Positions 1 through 8,261 of a stretch of 35,940 nt of DNA are shown one piece after another (the stretch's first letter is position 1; each line of letters starts with the position of its first letter). Where the stretch lies: NCBI GenBank assembly GCA_024653775.1, contig JANLHZ010000270.1:1-35940 (forward strand), read 5' to 3'. The position numbers and the translations under genes are program-made. This stretch comes from Planctomycetota bacterium (GTDB lineage: Bacteria; Planctomycetota; UBA8742; JACQVU01; JANLHZ01). The notes under the pieces are model-generated. The model saw nothing but the letters and a program-made list of their open reading frames with translations. It made no database searches and had not been told where the DNA came from.

Positions 1-183
1 CCTACTCCCAGGAAAGAAACGGAGGAGAAAACCATATCCTTGTACGTGTTTAAACTCGCGCGCCTGGGCGGTTATCTTGGACGCTCGTGCGATGGACCAC
101 CTGGCATCAAAGTCATCTGGCGCGGACTGCGCAGTCTGATGGACATCGAAATCGGCTACAATATCGGGAGAACTTGTGGGTAA
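1..183 (+). CDS. IS4/Tn5-type transposase, C-terminal 60 residues (cut by window edge)
   Basis: An open frame runs from base 1 to a TAA. It encodes 60 residues containing FKLARLGGYLGRSCDG, then PPG, VIWRGL, LMDIEIGY and a terminal TCG. The order 'ARLGGYLGR-x2-DG-x2-PG-x5-WRGL-x3-D' is the typical C-terminal end of IS4-family/Tn5-like DDE transposases (the Tn5 dimerisation region). The catalytic part, if present, lies left of the window, so I cannot tell an intact IS from a relic. The following 32 bases up to the peptidase stop should hold the IS end if the element is complete, but I see no clear terminal repeat there. The assignment rests on motif recall only. Confidence 0.75.
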   Translation, partial: PTPRKETEEKTISLYVFKLARLGGYLGRSCDGPPGIKVIWRGLRSLMDIEIGYNIGRTCG

Positions 184-215
184 CCCAAAGGTTCACCGAA
201 CGTTCACTCAAACGA

Positions 216-1808
216 TTACAGCTTGTAGCAGAAGTAGATCATGCTTTCGATGCACTTCTGGAACTCCCACTTGCAGAAACTTTCGAGTTCCGAGTGCGCG
301 TTCGAATTTTCGTCGCCGATGCCGAAGAGGATTGCCGGACGTTTGAGTTTGTTCGTGATCGTCTCGACGAACGGGATCGAGCCGCCGGCGCCGATGAAGA
401 CCGCCTCGCGCTCGAACGCCTTCGAGAACGCCGCGAAGACTTTCTGGAAGATCGGGTCCTTCCCGTCGGCGCGGAAAGGTCTGCCCGCGCCTTTGTTCGA
501 AATCTGCACCTTCAGCGTCTCCGGCACCCGCGCGCATATCCAGTTTTCGACGAAGTTCAGAATCCGCTCCGGATCCTGCCCCGGCGCGACGCGGATGCTG
601 ATCCGCGCGGACGCGCTTTCCCGAACCGCGTTCGTCGGCGACGCGAGGTTCCCGATAGCCACGTCCGTTATCGTAACGGAAGGTCTGTACCAGGTGCGTT
701 CGAGGAATTCGTCCGACACCACGCGATCGTTCCACGCGCCGACCGAATCCGCCCAGAACTTGCGGTTCTCCTCCGTCTGAAGCGAATCAAGACTGCGCTG
801 CGAGGTCTCGTCAAGCGGCAGAATGCCCTCGAAGATTTCCTTCAGCTTCGGCGTGCCGTCGTCGTCCGCGAGGTCCGCGATCAGCCTGGAAAGGAAAATC
901 GCGGGGTCGACGATGGAGCCGCCGAACATTCCGGAGTGACAGTCTTTCTTGATGCTCGATACGCTGACTTCAAGGCTCGAAACGCCGCGGAGCGTGGTCG
1001 TGATGCTCGGGATGCCGTTCTTGAAATTGCCCGTGTCCGCGATGACGATCGCTTTTATCGAGCCGCTTTCGACGAAATGCTTAAGCTGGTTGTCCGCGAC
1101 CTTGTCTATCAGCGGTTCGAGGTATTTGCTTCCGGCTTCCTCCTCGCCGTCGACGAACATAATCGCGTTTATAGGGAGGTCGCCCGCCTTCTTCATCGCC
1201 TCGATGGCCGCGAGGCAGCAGATGAAGCCGCCTTTGTCGTCGGCGGACCCGCGCGCGTACAGTCGTCCGCCGGACTCGACTAATTTGAAAGGATCGAGCT
1301 TTTCCTTCGATCTCGGATCCACCCACTTCTCGATCTTTCCCGGCGGCTGCACGTCGTGATGGTTATAGAAGAACAGCGTCGGCTTGTTCGGATCGAAGTC
1401 GGTGTACGCGATCGCGCTCGGCCAGTGGACGAACGCCTGGTATTTGACCTTTGGATCGACGTTCGCGAGATCCTGCCCCGGAAACTCGATATCAGCGATT
1501 TCCTTCCTGCTGAGCCGGACTACCTCGACGTGTGGAAAGCAACCAGAGTTGCGGAGAAGCTTCGCGACGTCCTGCGCGCTCTTTTCGAGAACCTTGTACT
1601 GCGTGGTCGTCTCGATGCGATCCGGATCGTAGTTTCCAGCGGGGTCGAGCTTCACGAGCTCCGGATGGTCCCGCCAGGCAGTATCGTGATACCTGGGCTG
1701 ACTGACTCCCTGGTTCTCGACTATCGCCGCGAGGCGGTCGAGCCATTCCTGAAGATCGAGATTCGCGTTGTCGATAGCTTTCGCGACTACTTCGTTGTTT
1801 TCCGGCAT
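216..1808 (-). CDS. M20-family metallopeptidase (dipeptidase/carboxypeptidase type)
   Basis: This 530-residue protein is a predicted di-zinc hydrolase of the M20 family that cleaves dipeptides or C-terminal residues; there is no signal peptide, so it is probably cytoplasmic. The metal and catalytic set is complete: NHHDVQP (H151, catalytic D), RGSADDKGG (bridging D about 190), the GEEEAG pair around E222-E224, D258 in IADTG, and H505 in NAHSELES. The lid domain between the two halves carries H291 (CHSGMFGG), the usual dimer-supplied His. About 530 residues is somewhat longer than the 450-470 of most bacterial M20 dipeptidases, because of a long N-terminal helical segment and a loop near 160-180. 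It is the last gene on the minus strand, 118 bases beyond the TOPRIM gene. Substrate cannot be read from the sequence. Confidence 0.9.
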   Translation of the reverse strand: MPENNEVVAKAIDNANLDLQEWLDRLAAIVENQGVSQPRYHDTAWRDHPELVKLDPAGNYDPDRIETTTQYKVLEKSAQDVAKLLRNSGCFPHVEVVRLSRKEIADIEFPGQDLANVDPKVKYQAFVHWPSAIAYTDFDPNKPTLFFYNHHDVQPPGKIEKWVDPRSKEKLDPFKLVESGGRLYARGSADDKGGFICCLAAIEAMKKAGDLPINAIMFVDGEEEAGSKYLEPLIDKVADNQLKHFVESGSIKAIVIADTGNFKNGIPSITTTLRGVSSLEVSVSSIKKDCHSGMFGGSIVDPAIFLSRLIADLADDDGTPKLKEIFEGILPLDETSQRSLDSLQTEENRKFWADSVGAWNDRVVSDEFLERTWYRPSVTITDVAIGNLASPTNAVRESASARISIRVAPGQDPERILNFVENWICARVPETLKVQISNKGAGRPFRADGKDPIFQKVFAAFSKAFEREAVFIGAGGSIPFVETITNKLKRPAILFGIGDENSNAHSELESFCKWEFQKCIESMIYFCYKL

Positions 1809-1926
1809 TTCGAGTTCCTCAAATTTTTTATTTCGCTGCGCACGCTTCTATCGTTCTACAAAATCACAAATCCGTTTCGACTTCAACGACGAACCCTGAA
1901 TTCGACCGCGCGGAAATCTACATAAT

Positions 1927-2600
1927 TCAAGAAGCGAACAGAGCATTCAGCCAGCGCACGAAACCGTCGACTTCAGGAACATCTTGATGGAGGTATTTCG
2001 CGGTAATCGCTTGCCCCATCGGTTTTCCTGGCTCGTTCTGCCAAGCAAGAAACGTGTGGATGAGGACTTTCGACTCCTTCTCTTTGCTGAACCGTCTGAA
2101 ACCTTCCGGTATCGACGCGATGCTGGTTCTCGCGTGTTCAAGGAGCCTTGCTTCGCCTGACGGAACCAGAAACCTGATGAAATCCTCCAGAATTCCGGGA
2201 ACTTTGTTGTCCGGCATTATCCACACTCCCACGCGCGGAAGTAGCGTATCCGCGGGCGGATTTATAATAGTGCCTTCTGACGATGGCGCGGCCGGCAGGT
2301 TGTCGTAACCGGCTTTCGAGAGAATGTCTTTCAGAGACATCCACCGAGCATTCAAATCGGTATCCGCATCTACGATGATGCCGATTGAATCTTCGGGCTG
2401 GAACTTATAGCTTTTTAGTCGTACCGGGATGTCGGCAAGTAGCAACTGATGCCACCCAGCGACTCGATGACAATTTCTTCTGTCTTTCGCGGCTTCTTCT
2501 TACGTTCATCGTATACGGCAAATTTATTGGCTAACGCAATATTTTTCACGACGTGTTTGTCGTCCTGTCCTTCGACTAAAACAATCTTCTGTCCCGCCAT
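1927..2600 (-). pseudogene. DUF3226-like TOPRIM protein, split by a frameshift
   Basis: Two overlapping minus-strand frames (2600-2415 and 2445-1927) together make one DUF3226/OLD-type TOPRIM protein. The first holds the TOPRIM glutamate motif, VLVEGQDDKH, and runs to ESLGGIS. The second resumes with LLADIPVRLKSY and carries the acidic motif IIVDADTD. The catalytic E and DxD therefore lie in different frames. A single added base near 2445-2450 would restore one frame of about 225 residues, the usual family size. I see no slippery heptamer, so programmed shifting is unlikely; mutation or assembly error are the main options. The ATG is one base past the stop of the upstream AAA ATPase gene, so the two were translationally coupled. 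Family assignment is from motifs. Confidence 0.75.
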
Positions 2601-2601
2601 C

Positions 2602-3687
2602 TCACCTCATCTCGATCTTATCCCGCGTAGCTATTAAAAGTTCCTGCTCATTGAATGTGGTTGCGTAAACATCTTCGCCACGGCGCAGGAGCTTGACCAG
2701 CGCCCCCTCCTCCGGACATTCGCAAGCGGCTTGCTGGAAGGATTCAACCGCGTCGAGACTATGAGTGGTGGCGAAAACCTGCACGTTCAAACGCTTCGCG
2801 GTTTCGAAGATCATTCTCCAGATATCGTACTGGACCGAGTAGTGTAGTCCGTTTTCGAATTCATCGATGAGGAGGAAGCCTCCTTTTGCATTTACAAGTG
2901 ACAGCGCGATTCCGAAAAGTCTGTTGAGACCGTCGCCGAAGGATTTCAATGGAACCGCTTTTATGTATCGATCGGACTTAACGAACGCAATTCTTCCACG
3001 TTTGTCGTCGGTTATGAAAAAAACGCGAGAGATATCGTGAGCAATCGATTTGAGCGCATCAATAACCAGGGAATCGTCCCCTTGGATCTGGATATTGTCC
3101 CAAAGCGCTCCAAGAAGACCCGTGCGGGAAAAGCCGCCCGGCGGAATATAAATGCACTTGAAACCCGGTGGTCCATCCGAAAGTTGAATGAAAGCAGGAC
3201 CTCGATCGCCCACCGGCTGACGAAGAATTCCGTTAACGGGCACGGTCGTATATTCGTTTTCGATCATGAATTCAATCCCCGGAACACCGGGATCGATTTC
3301 ATTCCCTCTCATCAACTTTACCGCGAGCTTCAATTCACGTTCCGTTTCGGAACCTCGAGCCGAAATTCGAATCGGAGTCAGATTGTAAGTCAACCCCGGA
3401 TATCCTGTGAATAGACCTGAAACCTTTGAAAAAAGTTCATCGTCGCTGAGCTGCTCAAACTCTTTGACGTTGCCGCCGTCTTCCTCCCGGTTGTTCAAGA
3501 TCTGTCGAATATTGTTGTAAAGTCCCGACGAACCATTTGACGCGAGCAACAGCAGCGCATCAAGCACCGAAGTCTTTCCTGAGTTGTTCCCGCCGGTTAT
3601 CAGGTTGACACGTCCAAGACCTTCGATCTTGAGTTTCCGAAGGCATCTGTAGCCTTCCACCGTCAGACTGCTGATTCTCGGTTTCAT
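2602..3687 (-). CDS. AAA ATPase of the OLD/RecF-like (AAA_15/AAA_21) type
   Basis: This 361-residue ATPase has an ABC-type fold. The N-terminus (ISSLTVEGYRCLRKL) is the usual 'I-x-NF/GYRxL' start of RecF/OLD-like proteins. Walker A is GGNNSGKTS at residues 32-40. Walker B is FLLIDEFENGLH around 271-282, with the family-typical 'DE-x-E-x-G-LH', followed by a switch His in ATTHS. A SFGDGLNR stretch before Walker B stands at the signature position. It is directly followed by the TOPRIM gene. ATPase + stand-alone TOPRIM/DUF3226 pairs are often seen in defence-rich regions and resemble a split OLD nuclease; that role is inference. An SD-like AGAGGTG lies just before the ATG. Confidence 0.88.
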   Translation of the reverse strand: MKPRISSLTVEGYRCLRKLKIEGLGRVNLITGGNNSGKTSVLDALLLLASNGSSGLYNNIRQILNNREEDGGNVKEFEQLSDDELFSKVSGLFTGYPGLTYNLTPIRISARGSETERELKLAVKLMRGNEIDPGVPGIEFMIENEYTTVPVNGILRQPVGDRGPAFIQLSDGPPGFKCIYIPPGGFSRTGLLGALWDNIQIQGDDSLVIDALKSIAHDISRVFFITDDKRGRIAFVKSDRYIKAVPLKSFGDGLNRLFGIALSLVNAKGGFLLIDEFENGLHYSVQYDIWRMIFETAKRLNVQVFATTHSLDAVESFQQAACECPEEGALVKLLRRGEDVYATTFNEQELLIATRDKIEMR

Positions 3688-3813
3688 GGTTCACCTCTCT
3701 GCACAGAAGATTACATCCGCCGTCGCGCTCTGTCACCCGGCGAGGGTCAAAAATTTACTTCGTCGGAATTGAATCCTAAGTTTTTCTCAGTAGAATGCCG
3801 TCTCTATTTTTCC

Positions 3814-3841
3814 GACTACTGACTACTGACTACTGACAACT
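3814..3841 (+). repeat. Heptanucleotide ladder, GACTACT x3 + GACAACT
   Basis: Three perfect tandem GACTACT units followed by one GACAACT, ending five bases before the esterase ATG. The space between the divergent AAA and esterase genes is otherwise unremarkable. A near-identical ladder precedes the DUF89 gene at 4942. Confidence 0.85.
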
Positions 3842-3846
3842 TCGCT

Positions 3847-4572
3847 ATGCACATCGAAAAATTCAGTTGGTTCACCCACCGCCTCGAAAAGGACATGGTC
3901 ATAATGCGCTACGGCCATTACGGCCCGGGACTCCTCTATTTCCCGACCTCCGGCGGCGGACACACCGAATTCGACTACTACCGCATGCAGGACGACGCCT
4001 GGCCTTTCATCCGCGACGGACGCGTGCAGGTGTTTGTTGTCGATGGCTACGCCAAGACCTCCTGGTATAACGATCACCTTCATCCGCGAAAAAAGATCGA
4101 AGGACACCTGGCGTATGAGAGCTACGTCATCAATGAAGTCGTGCCGTTCATATATAACGTCACTAAAAACGACTATCTCGGCTGCATGGGCGCGAGCTTC
4201 GGAGGCTACTACGCGATAAACTCGCTATTCCGATACCCGCAGATTTTCAAGACCGCGCTCAGCCTCGGCGGCGTTTTCGACATCACCTCCCACCTCGATG
4301 GCTACACCGACGAAGACGTCTACTTCAACAATCCAGCGTGGTACGTCAGGAACCTCGACGATCCCTTCTACCGCAGCAGAATCGGCCACAGCGCAATCCC
4401 CTGCCTCTGGGGCGGCGTATGGGATCAGTTCATCCAGTCGACCTACGATTTCCACGAACTGCTGAATTCGAAGGGAATCCCGCACGACTACGACGTCTGG
4501 GGTCCGCCGTTCGGACACAACGAGAAGTGGTGGAAGATTCAGCTCCCGGTTTGGCTGGATCGATACTACTAA
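3847..4572 (+). CDS. Putative esterase, alpha/beta-hydrolase fold (PF00756-like)
   Basis: This 241-residue protein resembles the esterase D/antigen-85-type esterase family. The nucleophile elbow is GASFGG at 115-120 (Ser117), after a strand ending DYLGCM. A plausible catalytic His is H224 in PPFGHNEKWW near the C-terminus, and D193 in GGVWDQF could be the acid. The stretch YESYVINEVVPFI before the elbow is typical of the family (residues that place the protein's 'E-L-x-P-x-I' helix). No signal peptide is seen, so it is likely cytoplasmic. The ATG lies just after a heptamer repeat ladder and has no clear Shine-Dalgarno sequence. It stands divergent to the AAA/TOPRIM pair and upstream of rpmA. 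Substrate is not predictable. Confidence 0.8.
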   Translation: MHIEKFSWFTHRLEKDMVIMRYGHYGPGLLYFPTSGGGHTEFDYYRMQDDAWPFIRDGRVQVFVVDGYAKTSWYNDHLHPRKKIEGHLAYESYVINEVVPFIYNVTKNDYLGCMGASFGGYYAINSLFRYPQIFKTALSLGGVFDITSHLDGYTDEDVYFNNPAWYVRNLDDPFYRSRIGHSAIPCLWGGVWDQFIQSTYDFHELLNSKGIPHDYDVWGPPFGHNEKWWKIQLPVWLDRYY

Positions 4573-4593
4573 ATTACGAATTACGAATTAAAT
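4573..4593 (+). repeat. Heptanucleotide ladder, ATTACGA x2 + ATTAAAT
   Basis: Two perfect ATTACGA units and one degenerate unit begin immediately after the esterase stop codon. The same heptamer (as CGTAATT on the other strand) is repeated four times at 29763-29790. Confidence 0.7.
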
Positions 4594-4664
4594 TCTGACT
4601 ACTCGAAACTGGCATCAACGAACAAATTCTGTAAACTGAACCATAGCGTAAACGGAGATTAACA

Positions 4665-4916
4665 ATGGCACATAAGAAAAGCGGCGGCTCATCGAGAAAC
4701 GGACGGGATTCGAACCCGCAATTTCGAGGCGTCAAGCGCTACGGCGGCGAACTCGTCACCGCGGGCACGATCATCGTCCGCCAGCGCGGAACCCAGTTCC
4801 ACCCCGGCAAGAACGTCGGACTCGGGTCCGACTACACGATATTCGCAAAAGTCGACGGCATCGTCGAATTCGGCACCCGGCGCAGGATCAACATCCTCAA
4901 GACGGAAGAAGCGTAA
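4665..4916 (+). CDS. rpmA: 50S ribosomal protein L27
   Basis: An 83-residue L27 with the hallmark N-terminus [16 protein letters not shown], then GVKRYGGE, the '[13 protein letters not shown]' core, [12 protein letters not shown] and a basic end. L27 sits at the peptidyl-transferase centre of the large subunit and its N-terminal tail reaches the tRNA CCA ends. There is no cleavable N-terminal extension of the Firmicutes kind. A GGAGA Shine-Dalgarno sequence lies about seven bases before the ATG. The usual partner rplU (L21) is not next to it; the gene stands between an esterase and a DUF89 gene. Confidence 0.98.
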   Translation: MAHKKSGGSSRNGRDSNPQFRGVKRYGGELVTAGTIIVRQRGTQFHPGKNVGLGSDYTIFAKVDGIVEFGTRRRINILKTEEA

Positions 4917-4941
4917 GCGAATGCAGAATGAAGTTTCTGCT

Positions 4942-4969
4942 GACTACCGACTACTGACAACTGATAACT
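4942..4969 (+). repeat. Heptanucleotide ladder, GACTACC-GACTACT-GACAACT-GATAACT
   Basis: Four successive heptamers, each differing from its neighbour by one or two bases, end five bases before the DUF89 start codon. The stepwise drift is typical of decaying short tandem repeats. Confidence 0.8.
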
Positions 4970-4974
4970 GATCA

Positions 4975-5880
4975 ATGGAAATCCAGCACGATTGTCTTGC
5001 CTGCGTTACCGACGATATTGTCGGCGCGACAAGATCGCTGAACCTGCCGAAAGGGGTCGCGGAGGACGTTCTTTCCGGAACTCTCGCGGTGCTGCGCGAC
5101 GAACTCTCCGAGAAGAATCCGCCTTCGGAGGCGATCACTCGCGCGCACAGACTTCTAAAGCTTCGCGCTGACATCGAGGTTCCCTGGAAAGAGCAGCGAA
5201 AACGCGCCAACGAACTCGGCGCGGCAATCGCCGACGGAATGCGCGCTGAACTCGACTCCCTCGAACAGGGAGCAAAACTCGAACGACTGATAGGACTCGT
5301 CACCGCCGCGAACCATTTCGACTTCCGAACCGTCGGCATCGGGTACGAAAAGACGAACGACGACTTCATCGAGGAATTCAAGAAGCTCGAGACGCAGCCG
5401 TTCGTGATCGACCAGCGCGCGGAAGTGATGAAGCTGATCCAGAAATACCACCGCATCCTGTACGTCCCGGACAACGTGGGAGAAATCGCGCTCGACAAGC
5501 TTCTCGTCGAGGAGCTTCGCAAGGTCGGAAAACGAATCAGCCTCGTGTACCGCGCGGGTCCGATTACGAGCGACGCGGTCAAAGAGGACTTCGACTTCTT
5601 CGGATTCGAAAGCGCGGTCGACAGGTACTTTTCGAGCGGATCGGATACGCTCGGCCTCAGCTTCCGCGAACTCACCCCCGAGGCAGCGTCGCACTTCGAG
5701 GTCGCGGCCCTCATCATTTGCAAAGGCCAGGCGAACTTCTACGAGTTCGACCACGCGAAGAATTCTCTCCGCGCCGCGATCGTCAATCTGTTCACGATCA
5801 AGTGCGACGTCGTGCGCAAATATATAGGCGCGGAATCGAAGGGCAAGGTCGCGATGGTCCTCCGCCACGCGGACGACTGA
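4975..5880 (+). CDS. DUF89/ARMT1-like damage-control phosphatase
   Basis: A 301-residue protein of the DUF89 metal-dependent phosphatase family, whose members hydrolyse damaged or surplus phosphometabolites. Signs of the family are an N-terminal CLAC pair (C7, C10), the motif VPDNVGE followed by ALD (D166, N167, E170, D174), and the late KGQANFYE motif at about 250-257; most members read KGxGN(F/Y)E here, so an Ala replaces one Gly. The CxxC start points to the archaeal AF1104-like/bacterial subgroup. A heptamer ladder fills the space right before the ATG and no Shine-Dalgarno sequence is evident. Substrate unknown. Confidence 0.88.
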   Translation: MEIQHDCLACVTDDIVGATRSLNLPKGVAEDVLSGTLAVLRDELSEKNPPSEAITRAHRLLKLRADIEVPWKEQRKRANELGAAIADGMRAELDSLEQGAKLERLIGLVTAANHFDFRTVGIGYEKTNDDFIEEFKKLETQPFVIDQRAEVMKLIQKYHRILYVPDNVGEIALDKLLVEELRKVGKRISLVYRAGPITSDAVKEDFDFFGFESAVDRYFSSGSDTLGLSFRELTPEAASHFEVAALIICKGQANFYEFDHAKNSLRAAIVNLFTIKCDVVRKYIGAESKGKVAMVLRHADD

Positions 5881-5899
5881 GCGGACACAAAGAATGGTG

Positions 5900-5999
5900 T
5901 CGGTTCGGTGAAACACGTCCCCGGCACTTACCTACTTCTCGGAAGTCACCTTTTTGCGTTGAATTAGCTCTCGGCCGGCCACGAAAGTGCCGGGGACGT
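5900..5999. repeat. REPIN-like inverted pair
   Basis: A 15-base sequence ACGTCCCCGGCACTT at 5915-5929 is mirrored perfectly as AAGTGCCGGGGACGT at 5985-5999, with 55 bases between. Such 'gtgccggggac' palindromes are typical of REP sequences moved by RAYT (TnpA-REP) transposases; that link is from general knowledge. The left flank CGGTTCGGTGAAACACGTCC recurs with one change at 35723-35742, next to a second, decayed copy. No transposase gene lies in this window. Confidence 0.75.
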
Positions 6000-6034
6000 T
6001 CCGATCTGACGTGGATCACCTAACGTTCACAAGG

Positions 6035-6074
6035 AATATTACAAATAATTCGTAGACGGCACGAATAAAATGAT
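6035..6074 (+). repeat. 40-bp dispersed repeat, copy A
   Basis: This segment matches the reverse complement of 30905-30944 with only two mismatches. Its core AATTCGTAGACGGCACGAAT can itself fold (ATTCGT / ACGAAT, 7-base loop). A third copy of the core is at 30971-30995. It stands between the REPIN-like pair and mtaB. Confidence 0.8.
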
Positions 6075-6084
6075 GAAGCCACTT

Positions 6085-6112
6085 CAAAAATCAAAAATCT
6101 GCAATCAAAATT
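6085..6112 (+). repeat. Heptanucleotide ladder, CAAAAAT x2-CTGCAAT-CAAAATT
   Basis: Two perfect CAAAAAT units and two degenerate ones, ending seven bases before the convergent mtaB stop codon. AT-rich, unlike the flanking genes. Confidence 0.6.
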
Positions 6113-6118
6113 CGAGAC

Positions 6119-7462
6119 TCAGTCCCGTCCGACGTACGGCACAAGCGGCCTTGCGATGAACCCTTCACCGGACACGGCGAGTTTGTGAGTCGTCACCGGG
6201 ATCATCTGCGACTGCCACGAGTCCGGGCCGCTAAGGTACGTCTTGTGGTAGCGCTCAGTGTAGCCGAAGAGGAAGCCCGACTCCTCGTCCCTGCTCTCGA
6301 CGAGAATCCGTTCCTCGGTGCCGAGTCTGCTCGCGTAGTCGTCCTTCGAAATCTCCGCGACCACGTCCGCGAGGTACTGGCTCCGCCTTCTGATCTCAGG
6401 CGCGGGGACCTGCCCGCTGTACTTCGCCGCGGGAGTCCGCGGGCGCTTCGAATACGGGAAAATGTGCACGCGGTGGAAGTTGCAGGCCTTCACCAGTTCG
6501 ACGGTGTTCAAAAACGCCTCTTCCGTCTCGCCCGGAAAGCCGACGATGACGTCGCTCGAAAGTCCTGGATCCGCGAGCGCTGATCTGATTCTGCCGATGG
6601 TTTCGAGGAACTCTTCCGCGGTGTATCTGCGGTGCATCCGCTTCAGAACATTCGTGTCGCCCGACTGTAGTGGAATGTGCAGGTGGTTCGCGCAGATCGG
6701 TTCGTCGCGGATTACCGCGAGCAGCGCGGGGTTGATCTCGCCAATCTCGATGCTCGAAAGCCGGAGCCGTTCGAGTCCCGGGACTTCGTTCGCGAGGGAC
6801 TTCACGAGAAACGCGAGCGCGTTTTCGTCGTGGTATTCCTGTCCGAACGCGCCCAGGTGTATGCCTGTAAGCACGATCTCCAGGTAGCCGGAATCCGCAA
6901 GTCGCTTCGCCTCCTCGATAACGCCCGCGACGCTGCGGGACACGATCTTCCCGCGCACCGAAGGGATGATGCAGAAGGTGCAGTAGAGTTCGCAGCCGTC
7001 CTGGACTTTGATAAACGCGCGGGTGTGATCGTCGAACGTGCTGATTCCGCGGTGCCCCGCGAGTTCCGCGTTCGATTCCAGAAACTCAGGCCCGAGCACG
7101 GTTTCGACGAACGACTCCTTCGACTTGTTCGGAACGACGATGTCGACCTCGGTCATTTCGTCCAGAACCTTCTGGTCGCTGTCCGCGTAACACCCCGTGA
7201 CGACGATGAGCGCTCCGGGGTGCTTTCGTTTCAGCCGGCGGATTTCCTGCCGCGATTTGCTGCCAGCAGTCATCGTGACGGTGCACGTGTTCACAACCAC
7301 CATGTCCGCGCTTACGTCGTCTTCCTCCGCGACGGAATCGTATCCGACCCTCGCAAGCTGCTCGCGGATCATCTGCGTCTCGTACTGATTCACCTTGCAG
7401 CCGAGGGTCGTCAGGACCGCTATCTTGCGGTCGGCATCGACTATGTATGAGTTCGTGGGCAT
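6119..7462 (-). CDS. mtaB: tRNA t6A37 methylthiotransferase MtaB
   Basis: This radical-SAM enzyme adds the C2 methylthio group to N6-threonylcarbamoyladenosine-37 of tRNA (ms2t6A). The N-terminal UPF0004 domain begins LTTLGCKVNQYE, the MtaB-type form, with cluster cysteines C22, C60 and C91. The radical-SAM motif is CELYCTFC (C157, C161, C164), followed by the RGKIVSR stretch. A TRAM-like domain ends the protein, with VESRDEESGFLFGYTERY. I chose the ATG at 7462 (MPTNSYIVDADRK, 447 residues), which fits family length and has GAAGAG upstream; the frame stays open 29 codons further, but that Arg-rich segment is unlike the family. MiaB is the alternative; the GCKVNQ(Y/F) start favours MtaB. Confidence 0.93.
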   Translation of the reverse strand: MPTNSYIVDADRKIAVLTTLGCKVNQYETQMIREQLARVGYDSVAEEDDVSADMVVVNTCTVTMTAGSKSRQEIRRLKRKHPGALIVVTGCYADSDQKVLDEMTEVDIVVPNKSKESFVETVLGPEFLESNAELAGHRGISTFDDHTRAFIKVQDGCELYCTFCIIPSVRGKIVSRSVAGVIEEAKRLADSGYLEIVLTGIHLGAFGQEYHDENALAFLVKSLANEVPGLERLRLSSIEIGEINPALLAVIRDEPICANHLHIPLQSGDTNVLKRMHRRYTAEEFLETIGRIRSALADPGLSSDVIVGFPGETEEAFLNTVELVKACNFHRVHIFPYSKRPRTPAAKYSGQVPAPEIRRRSQYLADVVAEISKDDYASRLGTEERILVESRDEESGFLFGYTERYHKTYLSGPDSWQSQMIPVTTHKLAVSGEGFIARPLVPYVGRD

Positions 7463-7574
7463 TTCACTCTTCAATGGTCGCCGCGCTGCTATTTCACGCG
7501 GCAGATGGAAACGAATCGAGAGTGTATGCGCGCGCGCGGACAAAATCAAAATCCGCGAATTTATTTCGCGTAAG

Positions 7575-8261
7575 TCATCTTTCGAGAGCCGTAAGAATTT
7601 CGTCGGAGAGTTTTTCGGAAAGCATCATCGAAGGAGGCTCGATGCCAAGGAACATCACGCCGCGAATATCCGCAAGCTGGTTGACTGTCACCTCGATGTC
7701 GATTCCGGAAACAGAGTCCGATATTTCCTGGAAGGCGACGCGACGTCCTTCGAAGACGACGTAAACAAGGAGTTTGCCGCAGGACGTCCTGTCGAGCCGC
7801 TTCAGCCTCCGCGCCCCGCTGATGAGCCTGATCGCGAAGAAAACGAGGTTCGGAGATGCAAGCAGTATCTCGCCGATCATCCAGAGGGCGAGGCGGATGA
7901 TTCCCATTTCCGACGGATTGATTTCGCGCTTCGGTGCGGGATATTCAAACCTGAACTCCTTTGAACCGCTTTCGGTCCTTTTAAAAACGATCGCTTCGCT
8001 CATCCGGGGCTTCTGAAGCAGCCACGCGCAGACGAACAGCGCGGCGATAAAAATGTAGCTGAACACCGGATCGTACCCGAAGTTCATTAGCTGCAGAATC
8101 GAGAACGTAATCTCTAAACAGACTTTCGTCACTTCCGCGACGACAACCGCGAGGATGAGCGCCCCTGCACACATAAGCAGATTTATCATGGCGTCATTCG
8201 CGGTCTTTTTTTCGAGCCAGTCCTCGATGAGATCCTGATACTTCTTCCCTGACTTTGCCAC
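7575..8261 (-). CDS. Membrane protein of unknown function (tandem paralogue 1)
   Basis: I do not recognise the family. The 228-residue protein has a charged N-terminus (KKYQDLIEDWLEKK), two strongly hydrophobic segments at about 27-55 and 65-80, a soluble middle, a further hydrophobic stretch at about 120-145 and a basic patch (ARRLKRLDR). The C-terminal 75 residues form a separate module: TSCGKLLVY, FQEISDSV, IDIEVTVNQLADI, GVMFLGIEP, LSEKLSDEI. The same module, in the same order and spacing, ends the next gene upstream, so the two are diverged duplicates. The module looks like a small alpha/beta or winged-helix-type domain, but that is a guess. It lies 112 bases upstream of mtaB on the same strand. 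Confidence 0.75.
   Translation of the reverse strand: MAKSGKKYQDLIEDWLEKKTANDAMINLLMCAGALILAVVVAEVTKVCLEITFSILQLMNFGYDPVFSYIFIAALFVCAWLLQKPRMSEAIVFKRTESGSKEFRFEYPAPKREINPSEMGIIRLALWMIGEILLASPNLVFFAIRLISGARRLKRLDRTSCGKLLVYVVFEGRRVAFQEISDSVSGIDIEVTVNQLADIRGVMFLGIEPPSMMLSEKLSDEILTALER

Noticed and set aside
87-1283. Long plus-strand open frame opposite the M20 peptidase
   Set aside because: Arg/Glu/Asp-rich translation with no motif, antisense to a gene with a full catalytic set; an effect of high GC.
2435-2460. Programmed -1 frameshift in the TOPRIM gene
   Set aside because: The overlap reads GGC ATC AGT TGC on the coding strand; there is no X-XXY-YYZ slippery heptamer or A/T run.
3814-3841. 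CRISPR-like repeats
   Set aside because: Units are 7 bases with no spacers, so they are short tandem repeats.
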